A DNA stretch of 36,677 bases from Verrucomicrobiota bacterium. Its GTDB lineage: Bacteria > Verrucomicrobiota > Verrucomicrobiia > Limisphaerales > JADLHS01. Location: positions 1-36,677 of the forward strand of contig WBXK01000006.1 of assembly GCA_008933055.1 (NCBI GenBank), read 5' to 3'. The notes beneath the pieces were generated by a model, which was not told where the DNA came from, did not search any database, and saw only the letters and a program-made list of their open reading frames with translations. Positions 9,187 to 19,978 of this stretch are shown piece by piece. The stretch's first letter is position 1. Each line of letters begins with the position of its first letter. A program made the position numbers and the translations under genes.

Positions 9187-11928
9187 ATGGCAAAATCTAA
9201 ATCCACAAAATACGTCTACACTTGGGGCAACAAAAAAGCTGACGGCGACGGCAGCATGAAAGCCCTCCTCGGCGGCAAGGGCGCGAACCTCGCCGAAATG
9301 ACCCGCATCGGTCTGCCCGTGCCTCCTGGGTTCACCATTACCACCGAGGTTTGCACTTATTTTTACGCGCACAAGCGCACTTACCCGAAGGAGCTTCAGG
9401 CTCAGATGGAAGCGGGAGTCGTTAACATGGAGAAAATCATGGGCACGAAGTTCGGTTCGACAACGGGTATGCCGCTGCTCGTTGCCGTGCGCTCAGGTGC
9501 GCGCGATTCCATGCCGGGCATGATGGACACGATTTTGAATCTCGGCTTGAACGACCAAGCGGTCTTCGCGCTCGCTGATGCCACCAAGAATCCTCGCTTC
9601 GCGTGGGATTGTTACCGCCGTTTCATTCAGATGTATGGCGACGTGGTGATGGGTGTGCAGAAACGCGAAGGCGAAGATCACGAGCCGTTCGAGACCGTCA
9701 TCGAAGAATTCAAGCACGAGAAATATCACGGGGACATCGAAGACTCGAAGCTCACCGCCGAAGATCAAGCCGAACTCGTGAAGCGTTTCAAGAAGCTCGT
9801 CAAGGATCGCACTGGAAAAGATTTCCCGACGAATCCGTGGGATCAATTGCGAGGCGCAGCGGGCGCGGTGTTTGGCTCATGGATGAACGATCGCGCGAGT
9901 GTGTATCGTCGCAAATACAACATTCCGACCGAATGGGGCACAGCCGTCAACGTGCAGGCGATGGTGTTTGGTAACACCGGTGAAGATTCCGGTTCTGGCG
10001 TGGCGTTCACGCGCAATCCCGCGAATGGCACGAATGAATTCTACGGTGAATTCCTCATCAACGCTCAGGGCGAAGACGTCGTCGCTGGCGTTCGCACGCC
10101 CGAACCCGTTTTGAAGCTCAAGACGCAGATGCCCAAGAGCTACGCGGAACTCATGGCCGTTCGCAAAACTTTGGAGAAGCACTTCAAGGACGTGCAGGAC
10201 ATTGAATTCACCGTCCAGAGTGGCAAGTTGTTCATGCTTCAGACGCGCAACGGCAAGCGCACTGCTGCCGCTGGCCTCAAGTTCGCCGCGGACATGGTGA
10301 AAGAAAAACTTATTGATTGGGAAACCGCCGTGATGCGCAACCCTGCCGATCAGTTGGAACAATTGCTTGCTCCAATTTTTGATTTGAGCGAAGTGAAAAA
10401 AGCCAAAGTCATCGCTACCGGTCTCCCGGCTGGCCCTGGTGCGGCCACTGGCAAAATCTACTTCAATGCTGACCGCTCGGTGCAAGCTGCTGAGAAGGGC
10501 GAGAAGGTTCTCCTCGTTCGCGTTGAGACTTCGCCGGAAGATTTGCGCGGCATGATTGCGGCGGAAGGCATCCTAACCGCTCGCGGTGGTGTCAGTTCGC
10601 ACGCGGCACTCGTTGCTCGTCAGATGGGTAAGGTCTGTGTGTGCGGCGCGGCAGGCGTCGTCATTGATTATGACAAGAAGACCACGACGATTGACGGCGT
10701 GACTTATAACGAAGGCGACTTCCTCTCGATTGATGGCACGTCCGGCCTTGTCTATGCGGGCCAGATCAAAACCGCGCCGTCGGAAATCATCACCGGCCTT
10801 CTGAACAACGACAAAGTTGCGCAGAAGACCGAGAAGTATAAGAACTACACGCAGCTCATGGCGTGGTGCGCGAAGGCCACCAAGCTGCAAGTCCGCACCA
10901 ACGCCGATACGCCCGAGCAGACCGAGCAGGCGATTGCGTTCGGCGCAGTCGGCATCGGCCTTACCCGCACGGAACATATGTTCTTCGAGGGCGACCGCAT
11001 TGACGCGATGCGCGAAATGATTCTCGCTGACTCACTCGCTTCCCGCGAAGAAGCGTTGGCGAAATTGCTCCCGTATCAACGCGATGACTTCTTCGGCATC
11101 TTCAAGGCACTGAAAGGTTATCCCGCGACGATCCGTTTCCTCGATCCGCCGTTGCACGAATTCTTGCCGCACGCGAAAGAGCAGCAGATGGATTTGTCCC
11201 GCAAGCTCGGCGTGTCCGTGGAGAAAATCATGGCGCGCGTCCACGAACTCCACGAGTTCAACCCAATGCTTGGATTCCGTGGCTGCCGCCTCGGCATCAA
11301 GTATCCCGAAATCACCCGGATGCAGGCCCGCGCCGTCCTCGAAGCCGCCGCTGATGCGACCAAGAAAGGTTTCAAAGCCAAGCCCGAAATCATGATCCCG
11401 CTCGTTGGGTTCAAGAAGGAATTGGATTTGCAGGTCGCCATCGTTCACGAAGTCGCTGCCCTCGTACAGAAGGAGAAGAAGGTTAAAATCTCCTACTCTG
11501 TCGGCACGATGATCGAAATCCCGCGCGGCGCGTTGACCGCCGACGAGATCGCGCAGACTGCGGAGTTCTTTAGCTTCGGCACGAACGACCTCACACAAAC
11601 CTGCCTCGGCATGTCGCGCGACGACTCCGGTTCATTCCTCGGTGCTTATACTGAGAATGAAATCGTGAAGAAGAATCCGTTCGCCTCGATTGACCAGACC
11701 GGCGTCGGTCAGCTCATCGAGATCGCCTGCGCGAAGGGCAACAAGACCCGCCCCGGCATCAAGCTCGGCATCTGTGGCGAACACGGCGGAGACCCTGACT
11801 CCGTCAAGTTCTGCCACCGCGTTGGCCTAACCTATGTGAGCTGCTCACCTTATCGTGTGCCCGTCGCCCGTTTGGCCGCTGCTCAAGCCGCTATCGAAGA
11901 GAAGCGCAAAGCTTCAAAGAAGAAGTAA
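9187..11928 (+). CDS. ppdK: Pyruvate, phosphate dikinase
   Basis: [67 protein letters not shown]; 913 aa. Confidence 0.97.
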   Translation: MAKSKSTKYVYTWGNKKADGDGSMKALLGGKGANLAEMTRIGLPVPPGFTITTEVCTYFYAHKRTYPKELQAQMEAGVVNMEKIMGTKFGSTTGMPLLVAVRSGARDSMPGMMDTILNLGLNDQAVFALADATKNPRFAWDCYRRFIQMYGDVVMGVQKREGEDHEPFETVIEEFKHEKYHGDIEDSKLTAEDQAELVKRFKKLVKDRTGKDFPTNPWDQLRGAAGAVFGSWMNDRASVYRRKYNIPTEWGTAVNVQAMVFGNTGEDSGSGVAFTRNPANGTNEFYGEFLINAQGEDVVAGVRTPEPVLKLKTQMPKSYAELMAVRKTLEKHFKDVQDIEFTVQSGKLFMLQTRNGKRTAAAGLKFAADMVKEKLIDWETAVMRNPADQLEQLLAPIFDLSEVKKAKVIATGLPAGPGAATGKIYFNADRSVQAAEKGEKVLLVRVETSPEDLRGMIAAEGILTARGGVSSHAALVARQMGKVCVCGAAGVVIDYDKKTTTIDGVTYNEGDFLSIDGTSGLVYAGQIKTAPSEIITGLLNNDKVAQKTEKYKNYTQLMAWCAKATKLQVRTNADTPEQTEQAIAFGAVGIGLTRTEHMFFEGDRIDAMREMILADSLASREEALAKLLPYQRDDFFGIFKALKGYPATIRFLDPPLHEFLPHAKEQQMDLSRKLGVSVEKIMARVHELHEFNPMLGFRGCRLGIKYPEITRMQARAVLEAAADATKKGFKAKPEIMIPLVGFKKELDLQVAIVHEVAALVQKEKKVKISYSVGTMIEIPRGALTADEIAQTAEFFSFGTNDLTQTCLGMSRDDSGSFLGAYTENEIVKKNPFASIDQTGVGQLIEIACAKGNKTRPGIKLGICGEHGGDPDSVKFCHRVGLTYVSCSPYRVPVARLAAAQAAIEEKRKASKKK

Positions 11929-11945
11929 TTCGCATCTGAAAATTC

Positions 11946-11981
11946 AAAAAGCCGTTCCGGGAAGCCGGAGCGGCTTTTTAT
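11946..11981 (+). terminator. Terminator downstream of ppdK
   Basis: aaaaaGCCGtTCCGGgaagCCGGAgCGGCtttttatt. Confidence 0.85.
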
Positions 11982-12197
11982 TTCTAGCGGCGAAAAGAAC
12001 AAGAACGACTATCACGTTGTTAGTAAAGCGGTCCGATGCCTTGTTTCACTGCGTAAGTCTCATTATCTGTTGGCGGACGATTCGGCGTTCATCTTGTTGA
12101 TTGCTCAAGCTCGGGGTGACGTTTCGTGGTAAGACTCGGGCAAAGTTGATTCTCTTCCGTCTCGACTCTCCGTGCTGCGATTTGTGATCGGACCAGC

Positions 12198-12433
12198 ATG
12201 AAATGCCCGGACTGCAAGCGGGCGTTGAAGAAAATCCATGTCGGCTCGGCTGCTCTCGACATCTCATCTGTCAGGGCGACTACGGCGTGATCATAGATCG
12301 TTGTCCCACATGTTCCGGTATATGGCTGGATCACGGCGACCTTGGAGACATGCGCGAAGAAACCATCCCTACACCGCGCCCCGTGCGGCATGTGGTGGAG
12401 CGGACGAATCGAAAGCACAATGAGTTGTGCTGA
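12198..12433 (+). pseudogene. zf-TFIIB-like zinc ribbon protein, apparently frameshifted
   Basis: MKCPDCKRALKKIHVGSAALDIS in one frame (ATG 12198) continues as CQGDYGVIIDRCPTCSGIWLDHGDL in another frame (ORF 12203-12433). Confidence 0.5.
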
Positions 12434-12558
12434 TCAATTTCCAGATGGTGCGCGAGGTGCAACGATTGAGCATCAGCGTCGCGTGCTCTGGGGAAACTCT
12501 TCTGAAGTGTCTAAGTTCAACTTGCCAGCAACCCGTCTCACCCGGACAATCTGCCACA

Positions 12559-13359
12559 ATGAATCGCATCGTGGAACGCTTCACCAAACTGAAGCGCGAT
12601 AACAAAAAAGCTTTCGTTGTCTATATCGGGGCAGGAGATCCAGATCTCGAAGCCACACGCCAACTGGCTCTGGAATTCGATAAAGCAGGCGTGGACGTGT
12701 TGGAACTCGGCGTTCCCTTCAGCGATCCGCTTGCAGACGGTTTGGTGAATCAACTCGCCGCCCAACGCGGTCTTGAATCCGGCACTACGCCGCCTAAGCT
12801 GCTCGAAACAGTCACCGCCATCCGTAAGCAATCCCAAATCCCAATCGTCTTCTACGTTTATTTCAACATCATCCATCGTGTCGGCATGGAGCAATTCATC
12901 GTCGATTGCGCCAAGGCGGGCGTGGACGGTTTGCTCGTGCTCGATCTGCCGCCGGAGGAATCGGACAACTACGAAGCGCAGATGGCCAAGGCGGGTTTGT
13001 GCAACATCTACCTTGTCGCGCCAACCACTCCCGAAGCGCGCATGGAAAAGATCGTGAAGCGCGCTGCGGGTTTCATCTACTACATCTCGCGCGAAGGCGT
13101 GACCGGGATGCAAAGCAGTGTTGCTTCCAACCTCGAATCTCAAATCGCCAAGATTCGCGCACATACGTCGCTCCCTATAGCCGTCGGCTTTGGCGTCTCA
13201 AATCCCGAGCAAGCGAAAGCCGTGGCGAAGGAGGCGGATGGTTGCGTTGTCGGAAGTGCAATTGTGAATCAGATTGCCGCAAATGGAAAATCTCCGGAAC
13301 TCGTGTCTAAGCTGGGTGCATTCGTGAAAGCCATGGCGGATGCGGTGAAATCAATCTGA
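12559..13359 (+). CDS. trpA: Tryptophan synthase alpha subunit
   Basis: MNRIVERFTKLKRDNKKAFVVYIGAGDPDLEATRQ; LELGVPFSDPLADG; DGLLVLDLPPEES; REGVTG; start chosen at ATG 12559 rather than the track start at 12427. Confidence 0.93.
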   Translation: MNRIVERFTKLKRDNKKAFVVYIGAGDPDLEATRQLALEFDKAGVDVLELGVPFSDPLADGLVNQLAAQRGLESGTTPPKLLETVTAIRKQSQIPIVFYVYFNIIHRVGMEQFIVDCAKAGVDGLLVLDLPPEESDNYEAQMAKAGLCNIYLVAPTTPEARMEKIVKRAAGFIYYISREGVTGMQSSVASNLESQIAKIRAHTSLPIAVGFGVSNPEQAKAVAKEADGCVVGSAIVNQIAANGKSPELVSKLGAFVKAMADAVKSI

Positions 13360-13366
13360 GTTCTAT

Positions 13367-14500
13367 ATGAAAGCAAAGACCGTCATCAAAGACCGTTTCG
13401 TCATTATCATGGCCGGGGGACGCGGCGAGCGTTTCTGGCCGGTGAGCCGCGAGAAGACGCCCAAACAACTCATCAAGCTGCTTGGCGACAAATCGTTTTT
13501 GCAAGAAGCCGTCGCGCGCGTGCTGCCGCTCGTGCCGCTCAAGAACATCTTCATCATCACCAACGAAGCGCAGGCGGCTGAGGTGCGGAAACAGTTGCCC
13601 AAGTTGCCCAAGGAAAATGTCGTCGCAGAACCTGTGGGTCGCGACACCTGCGCCGCCGTCACGTTGGGCGCGGCACTCGTCGGCGCGCGTTCGACGACGG
13701 GCGTCATGGCGGTGTTGCCTGCGGATCATGTCATTCCTGAGGAGAAGAAGTTTCAACAAGTCTTGAGCGATGCATTTGATGTCGCGGCGAAAGGACAGGC
13801 CATCGTCACCATAGGCATCAAGCCCACCGAGCCTGCCACGGGTTATGGCTACATCCGCACAGGAGTTGAATTGCCCACGCCGCCTGGCGCAAAGAAGACC
13901 AAGACTATATTCTTCAAAGCCGAACAGTTCGTCGAGAAACCGAACTTCGAGACGGCGCTTGGATACGTGAACAGCGGGCAGTATCGCTGGAACGCCGGGA
14001 TGTTCGTGTGGAGTTTCATCACCGTCACCAACGGCTTGGAGAAGCATCAGCCTGAGATGTTCGCCGCGTGTCAGCGCTGGTTCAAGGTCGCCACCAACGG
14101 CCCGAAGCTCGCCAAAGTTCTCGCGAAGGAATATCCCGCCATCAAAAAAATCTCGATTGATTTCGCGCTGATGGAACACGCGCAAAATGTCATTTGCGCG
14201 GACGGCGCATTCGCGTGGGACGATCTTGGGGCGTGGCCCGCGCTCGCTCGCCACATCAAAGCCGACGCTGAGGGTAATTGCGCTGTCGCTGATTTCATCC
14301 ATGTGGACGCCGCGCGCAACATCATCTATGACGCGCGTAGCAAGGATCGTCGCACGCCCATCGCCGTCGTGGGGCTGCGAGATTCAATCCTCGTGCAGAC
14401 TGACGATGCCGTCTTGCTCGCGCACAAATCCCAAGCACAAAAGATAAAGGACATGGTCAAGAAACTCGCCGAGGATTCGCGGCTGAAGAAGTTGGTTTGA
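13367..14500 (+). CDS. manC: Mannose-1-phosphate guanylyltransferase
   Basis: IIMAGGRGERFWPVSREKTPKQLIKLLGDKSFLQEAV; VVAEPVGRDTCAAVTL; FVEKPNFETAL; YRWNAGMFVW. Confidence 0.93.
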   Translation: MKAKTVIKDRFVIIMAGGRGERFWPVSREKTPKQLIKLLGDKSFLQEAVARVLPLVPLKNIFIITNEAQAAEVRKQLPKLPKENVVAEPVGRDTCAAVTLGAALVGARSTTGVMAVLPADHVIPEEKKFQQVLSDAFDVAAKGQAIVTIGIKPTEPATGYGYIRTGVELPTPPGAKKTKTIFFKAEQFVEKPNFETALGYVNSGQYRWNAGMFVWSFITVTNGLEKHQPEMFAACQRWFKVATNGPKLAKVLAKEYPAIKKISIDFALMEHAQNVICADGAFAWDDLGAWPALARHIKADAEGNCAVADFIHVDAARNIIYDARSKDRRTPIAVVGLRDSILVQTDDAVLLAHKSQAQKIKDMVKKLAEDSRLKKLV

Positions 14501-14530
14501 CAGGATGCTGCGGGTGGGTAGAGTCGCGCC

Positions 14531-15974
14531 ATGCGCTCTCATACGCAATGGCTCCAAAAGGTTGTAAGGGTTTTCACTCTGATGACCGCACTCTTTTCCA
14601 TCTCGGCAACAACATCGTTTTCCCAAGCCTCGTTGTTTGATCCGACTTTCAATATAGGGTCAGGAGCAAACGGGACGGTTTATGGCATCGTTCCACAAGA
14701 CGATGGAAAGGTAATTGTCGGAGGTTCATTTACAGAGATATCGGGTCAGCCATGCACAAACCTTGCCCGACTTAATGCTGACGGAAGGTTGGACACCACA
14801 TTTCCTCAAGGGACGGATGGCGCAATCTATCGAATGCTCAAACAGCCGGATGGGAAGATTTTGGTCGGTGGAGCCTTTACTAACCTCCAAGGAGTCTTGC
14901 GACAACGTATCGGAAGGTTGCATACCAATGGTACCGTTGATATGAGCTTTGATGCAGGTGTCGCTGTTCCTGAAGGCGTGATGGTTTTAACCCTTGCCTG
15001 CCAGTCGGATGAAAAGGTGTTAGTTGGAACGGTTCCACCTTCGGGAGCATTTTCTTTTCTCAAGCGGCTGCTTCCCACAGGTGAACTGGACAATTCTTTC
15101 ATCCAAACAAATGTTTTTTTGGGATCGTATATTTTGGCAATTTGCATACGCACGAATGGTTCAATCTTGGTAGGTGGCGGATTTAATCAGGTCAACGGAT
15201 TTTCCGCTTCTGCGCTGGCACTAGTAGCTACAAATGGGGTGCTCGATACGGAGTTCGCATCGCCGATACAGACGATTTTTGCCTACGGCTCTCCCTACGG
15301 CTCGGGCATCTATGCTATGGCCGCACTGTCTGACAACAGTATTTTGATGGGTGGTGGATTTTTTCGCGATGGTTTTTTAACGAATAAATTGGTGCTTGCA
15401 AAGCTGACCAGCAGTTTAGCTTGGGACTCCAGTTTTACGATAGATACCTTTAACTCGGAACCTTTAACTCCTGGCTATGTTATGGCGATCTCATTGCAAA
15501 CCGATGGCAAAATGATCCTCGGCGGTAATTTTCAAAGAGTCGGAGGCTAGGAGGCAATCTTTGGTGCGACTCGATTCGGATGGGCATGTTGATCCATGCT
15601 TTGATCCGGGAATTGGTTTATCTCCTTTTCACTTCGCCGAGTTTTACAGGGGAATTTCTTCAATTGCACTCCAATCCGACGGCAAAATTCTGGCAGCAGG
15701 GAATTTTGGCAACCTGATGTCTGGAGCAAATTGTATCACCAGACTTTTGCCGCAATCTGAGTGCGGCGCAATACGCGTACATCTCCGCAAGGACGGATTT
15801 GGCGGTTACCTTGTGGCTGGCACTTGTAATCCCGGAGGAACAAATCACCTCCAATGGTCCACAAACCTAGTGGACTGGGAAACCGCCACCAGCACTACGT
15901 CGCCCTACGTTGCTACGTCGAACAGTTTCTGGTTTAAACCTGAACTGTTCTTCCGGGTCAAACAGGAATATTGA
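14531..15974 (+). pseudogene. Secreted delta-60 repeat protein, apparently broken by a single-nt frameshift near 15543-15550
   Basis: Repeats such as DDGKVIVGGSFTEISGQPCTNLARLNADGRLDTTF; frame 1 ends ...GGNFQRVGG* and the next frame continues ARRQSLVRLDSDGHVDPCFDPG... to 15974. Confidence 0.75.
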
Positions 15975-15988
15975 GCAGCCTGATTGTT

Positions 15989-18436
15989 CTACTCCCTCAT
16001 CGTCGCCTGCAATTGTCCCTTTAGCGCGTCCACGACTTTCGTGTGAGCCGAGTTAATATCCGCATCCGTCAGTGTCTTGTCTGGGGCGCGATAGGTGAAG
16101 GCATACGCCAGACTCTTCTGTCCGTCCGGCACGTTCTTGCCACGGAACACGTCGAAGAGTTCCACGGTTTCCAGATTCGCGGCCTTCGCCTGCTTCACAG
16201 TTTGCAAGACGGCTTCGTGCGTCACGGCTTCGGGCACAAGCATTGCCACGTCGCGACGGCTTGAGGGGAATTGCGGGAGTGATTTGAACGACTTGCCTGC
16301 GTTCCGGCGCGCGATGAGTTGATCGAGATTTATTTCAGCTAGCAACACGGCGTCGCGCAGATCGTATTTCTTCGCGAGCACGGGAGAAACCAGGCCGATC
16401 TCGCCAAGCGGAAGCTTTCCGCCGAGCGCAATTGTTGCGGACTCGATGAACAACGCAGTGCTTTCCGCGCGTCGTGTGAATGCAACGCCGCGAACGCCGA
16501 ACTGCTCCAGCAATTCCTCAGCGAAACCTTTCAAGTCGGACACGTCAAACTTCGCATCGCGCTCCTCGCCGCTCCAGAAAAGCGGATTGCGGCTGCCAGT
16601 TAGTGCGATGGCCACGCGACGTTCTTCTTTGGTCGCTCCGTTGCTCTTGATGAACACACGCCCGATCTCGAACAATGCCACGTCATAATTCTTGCGCGTG
16701 ATGTTGTGTCGCAACGAGTGCATCAAGCCCGGCAGCAGACTTGGTCGCAGCACGTCCATGTCGCTGCTCAACGGATTCGCCAGCGCTACAATTTCTTCTG
16801 GCTGCTGACTTCTGACTTCTGACTTCGCAATCAACGTCTGCCCCTGCGCCTCGTTCAATCCGAGGCCCGCGAGGATACGACGCGCTTCGGAGATTTGGTC
16901 ATAGACGGAATCAAAAGCGTTCGTGCCGAGCGCACCGCGCGGCGGTGTGGCGGGCGTGTTGTTCAATCCATTCAACCGCTCAATCTCCTCGATCAAATCC
17001 GTGTCGCGCTTCACATCCACGCGCCAGGTCGGGACGCTGAACGTGCATTCGCCGGGTTGTTGTTCGACGACGCCGAAGCCGAGTTTGGCGAGGAACGAAA
17101 CCTGATCCGCATGCGAGATGCCGATTCCCAGCAGGTCTTTCGTCTTCGAGTAATGCAGGTTCACTTGCTTGAGTTGGGCAGGTTTGGGATAAATATCCAC
17201 TATGCCATCTGCAAATTGACCGCCTGCAGTTTCTAAAATCAACTGGCATGCACGTTGACTCGCCCAATCGCAGATATTCACGTCAGCACCCCGTTCATAG
17301 CGGTAGCTTGCATCACTTCGTAGCCCAAGTTGCTTGCTCGTGCGGCGGATATTTGTTGGATTGAAATACGCGCTCTCGATCAAAACATCCACAGTCTGCG
17401 CATTGATCTCGGTATTCGCGCCGCCCATCACACCAGCGAGAGCTATGCCTTTGGTTTCATCGGCGATCAAAAGCATTTCACCTGTCAACGTGCGCTCTTG
17501 ATTGTCGAGTGTCTTGAATTTTTCTCCAGCAACAGCCCGGCGGACAACGATGGTTGGCTTGCCATCTGCGCCTTTGGCGATGAGATGATAATCAAACGCG
17601 TGCAGCGGCTGGCCGACTTCAAGCATTACGTAATTCGTCACGTCCACGACGTTGCTGATGCTGCGGATGCCGACTTTCTCGAGAGTATTCTTCAACCAAT
17701 CAGGGCTCGGCCCAACCTTCACACCTTTGATGACGCGAGCGGTGTAGCGAGGACAACGCTCTGCATCTTCAACGCGGACGGAAACCAAGCTCTCTGTTTT
17801 GACCCCTGACTTCTGGCCTCCAATTTCAGGAATTCGCAGCGGATTCCCTGTCACTGCCGCCATTTCCCGCGCGATGCCGATAACGCTGTTGAGATCAGGG
17901 CGATTTGGCGTGACTTCGAGATCAAACACCACATCACCGCCGCTGCGTCCGAGATATTCGCCGAACGGTTGACCGACTTTCGCGTCCTCGCGTAGGATCA
18001 GCAGCCCGTCCTCTTTCTTGTGCCCGATGGTTTCAGGATCCAAGAGCAACTCTTCGTGCGAGCAAAGCATCCCGTGTGATTCGACGCCGCGAATCTTGCC
18101 GACCTTGATGGTGAACGGTTCTTTCTCGCCGGGTTTCGGCGGCAACGACGCACCGGGCAGGATGAGCGGGACTTTGTCGCCCGCCTTGAAGTTTTGAGCG
18201 CCGCAAACGATCTGTCGTTCGCCGATGCCGTCGTTAACGCGACAGAGCGAAAGCTTGTCAGCACCCGGATGTTTGTCGCGCGTGATGACTTGAGCCACGA
18301 CGATGCCGTCGAACGCGCCTGAAATCTTCTGCACGCCCTCGACTTCGAGGCCGAGCATGGTGAGACGTTCGACCGTCTCTTCGACGGACCAGTTGAAATT
18401 AACGTATTGTTTGAGCCAGTTTAGCGTGACTTTCAT
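15989..18436 (-). CDS. pheT: Phenylalanyl-tRNA synthetase beta subunit
   Basis: MKVTLNWLKQYVNFNWSVEETVERLTMLGLEVEGV; tRNA-binding domain; C-terminal FPSSRRDVAMLVPEAVTHEAV anticodon-binding fold. Confidence 0.97.
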   Translation of the reverse strand: MKVTLNWLKQYVNFNWSVEETVERLTMLGLEVEGVQKISGAFDGIVVAQVITRDKHPGADKLSLCRVNDGIGERQIVCGAQNFKAGDKVPLILPGASLPPKPGEKEPFTIKVGKIRGVESHGMLCSHEELLLDPETIGHKKEDGLLILREDAKVGQPFGEYLGRSGGDVVFDLEVTPNRPDLNSVIGIAREMAAVTGNPLRIPEIGGQKSGVKTESLVSVRVEDAERCPRYTARVIKGVKVGPSPDWLKNTLEKVGIRSISNVVDVTNYVMLEVGQPLHAFDYHLIAKGADGKPTIVVRRAVAGEKFKTLDNQERTLTGEMLLIADETKGIALAGVMGGANTEINAQTVDVLIESAYFNPTNIRRTSKQLGLRSDASYRYERGADVNICDWASQRACQLILETAGGQFADGIVDIYPKPAQLKQVNLHYSKTKDLLGIGISHADQVSFLAKLGFGVVEQQPGECTFSVPTWRVDVKRDTDLIEEIERLNGLNNTPATPPRGALGTNAFDSVYDQISEARRILAGLGLNEAQGQTLIAKSEVRSQQPEEIVALANPLSSDMDVLRPSLLPGLMHSLRHNITRKNYDVALFEIGRVFIKSNGATKEERRVAIALTGSRNPLFWSGEERDAKFDVSDLKGFAEELLEQFGVRGVAFTRRAESTALFIESATIALGGKLPLGEIGLVSPVLAKKYDLRDAVLLAEINLDQLIARRNAGKSFKSLPQFPSSRRDVAMLVPEAVTHEAVLQTVKQAKAANLETVELFDVFRGKNVPDGQKSLAYAFTYRAPDKTLTDADINSAHTKVVDALKGQLQATMRE

Positions 18437-18568
18437 GAGAAAATAGCGGCGGTTAGGATAGTTTTTGCCTCCCGGACTGCCTAGAGAATTATGATGCTTT
18501 GGCTCGCAGGTAATTTGTGGAGCGATGGATTTTTCCCGAGCTCGATTGCGGGTGAATGAAAATTCATA

Positions 18569-19978
18569 TTACTTCGCCGTGACGCCCCCGCCGAGTGATT
18601 TGTAAACCGCTACTAAACTGGTCGCCGTGCGAGTTTCGCTTTGTACAAGTTGCTCCTGAAGATCCAGCAGCGTTCGCTCGGCATCCAATACGCTCAGGAA
18701 ATCTGCCACACCATCGCGATAACGCTGCCGCGCGAGTTCCACCGCTTCAGCAGCGGTGCGCTCAGCTTCGCGAAGATAACCCAATCGTTGCCGCTCGTGG
18801 CCGAACGTCACAAGGCTGTTCTCTGTTTCTTCAAGCGCGAGCAGGACGGTTTTTTCGTAAATGGTCAGGCTGCCCTCCGCCCGCGCATTCGCCGCACGAA
18901 TCTGCTGCCGCACGCGTCCAAGATCAAATGCAGCCCAAGTTAAATGTGGACCAAAGCCCCACGCCGTCGTGCCGGCTTTGCCGAGATCGCCAGGATGATT
19001 TGCCTGGAGTCCTATGCTCCCTACAAAGGTCATTGCCGGAAACAGATTGCCGACTTCCACGCCGATGTTCGCGGTCGATGCTGCTAGGGAACGCTCAGCA
19101 GCGCGTACATCAGGGCGACGGCGCAGAAGTTCGGTTGGATTTCCAATCGCAAAATCAGTCCCGCGTACCGGGAGCGGTTTTGGCGAAATTAATTCTCCAC
19201 GCAGGGCCGTCGGTTGTTGTCCGCACAGAACGGAGAGCCGATGGATGGCTTTTTCTTGCGCCGTTTCAAGTGGCGGAACGGTCGCGAGCGTTGTGTTCAT
19301 CAAGGAGCGTGCTCGCGCGACGTCCAGTTGGGTGCCCTGCCCACCATCTCGCAAAGCTTCGGCAAGCTTCACGATGTCGGACTGATTGGTGGCATTGCGG
19401 CGCGCGACGCTGAGCAGCGCCTGAATCCCACGAAGTTCGAGATAATTCACCGCGACTTCCGCCCTCACGCTGACGAGAACGTCGTCGCGCGAAGCTGCCA
19501 CGGACTCAACCGTGGCCCGGGCTGCTTCGACGCTCCGACGTGATCTTCCCCACAAATCCAATTCCCAAGTCGCATCAAATCCGACGCGATACAATTCCAT
19601 GCTTCGCTCATGCCGTGACTTGTTGGGCTGGGTGGCGATGCTCGTCTGCAGGTTCTCGTAGTAATTGTCACTGCGAATCGCAGGCGCATAATCAAACCGG
19701 GCTGCTGTCCACAACGCGCGAGCTTCATGCAAGCGTGCTTGAGCGAGACGCAAATCGTGATTGTTAGTGGAGGCGAACAAGATGAGACGCTGCAGCGTCT
19801 CGTCGTTGAATCCACGCCACCAATTCGTTTCTATTTCGCCGTTTGTAGTGGAAGTAGCGTTTCCGAACGCGGCTGGTTCGGGTGTCTTTGGTTGCCGATA
19901 ACTTGGGCCGACGGCGCAGCCAGCAAAAGTCAGAAGCGTGAGTGCTGCCAAAGTTGAGAAAAACGGCTTCGGATTCAT
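18569..19978 (-). CDS. RND efflux outer-membrane lipoprotein (NodT/OprM family)
   Basis: Lipobox LLTFAGCAVGPSYRQP; RRRPDVRAAERSLAASTANIGVEVGNLFPAMTFVGSIG; REAERTAAEAVELARQRYRDGVADFLSVLDAERTLL. Confidence 0.93.
   Translation of the reverse strand: MNPKPFFSTLAALTLLTFAGCAVGPSYRQPKTPEPAAFGNATSTTNGEIETNWWRGFNDETLQRLILFASTNNHDLRLAQARLHEARALWTAARFDYAPAIRSDNYYENLQTSIATQPNKSRHERSMELYRVGFDATWELDLWGRSRRSVEAARATVESVAASRDDVLVSVRAEVAVNYLELRGIQALLSVARRNATNQSDIVKLAEALRDGGQGTQLDVARARSLMNTTLATVPPLETAQEKAIHRLSVLCGQQPTALRGELISPKPLPVRGTDFAIGNPTELLRRRPDVRAAERSLAASTANIGVEVGNLFPAMTFVGSIGLQANHPGDLGKAGTTAWGFGPHLTWAAFDLGRVRQQIRAANARAEGSLTIYEKTVLLALEETENSLVTFGHERQRLGYLREAERTAAEAVELARQRYRDGVADFLSVLDAERTLLDLQEQLVQSETRTATSLVAVYKSLGGGVTAK

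Noticed and set aside
9877-10485. 202-aa minus-strand ORF opposite ppdK
   Set aside because: Antisense to a well-supported conserved gene; arises from GC-rich codon bias
12538-13164. 208-aa minus-strand ORF opposite trpA
   Set aside because: Shadow ORF of trpA
13307-14302. 331-aa minus-strand ORF opposite manC
   Set aside because: Complete overlap with a clear guanylyltransferase; no domain signal, frame-shadow artefact
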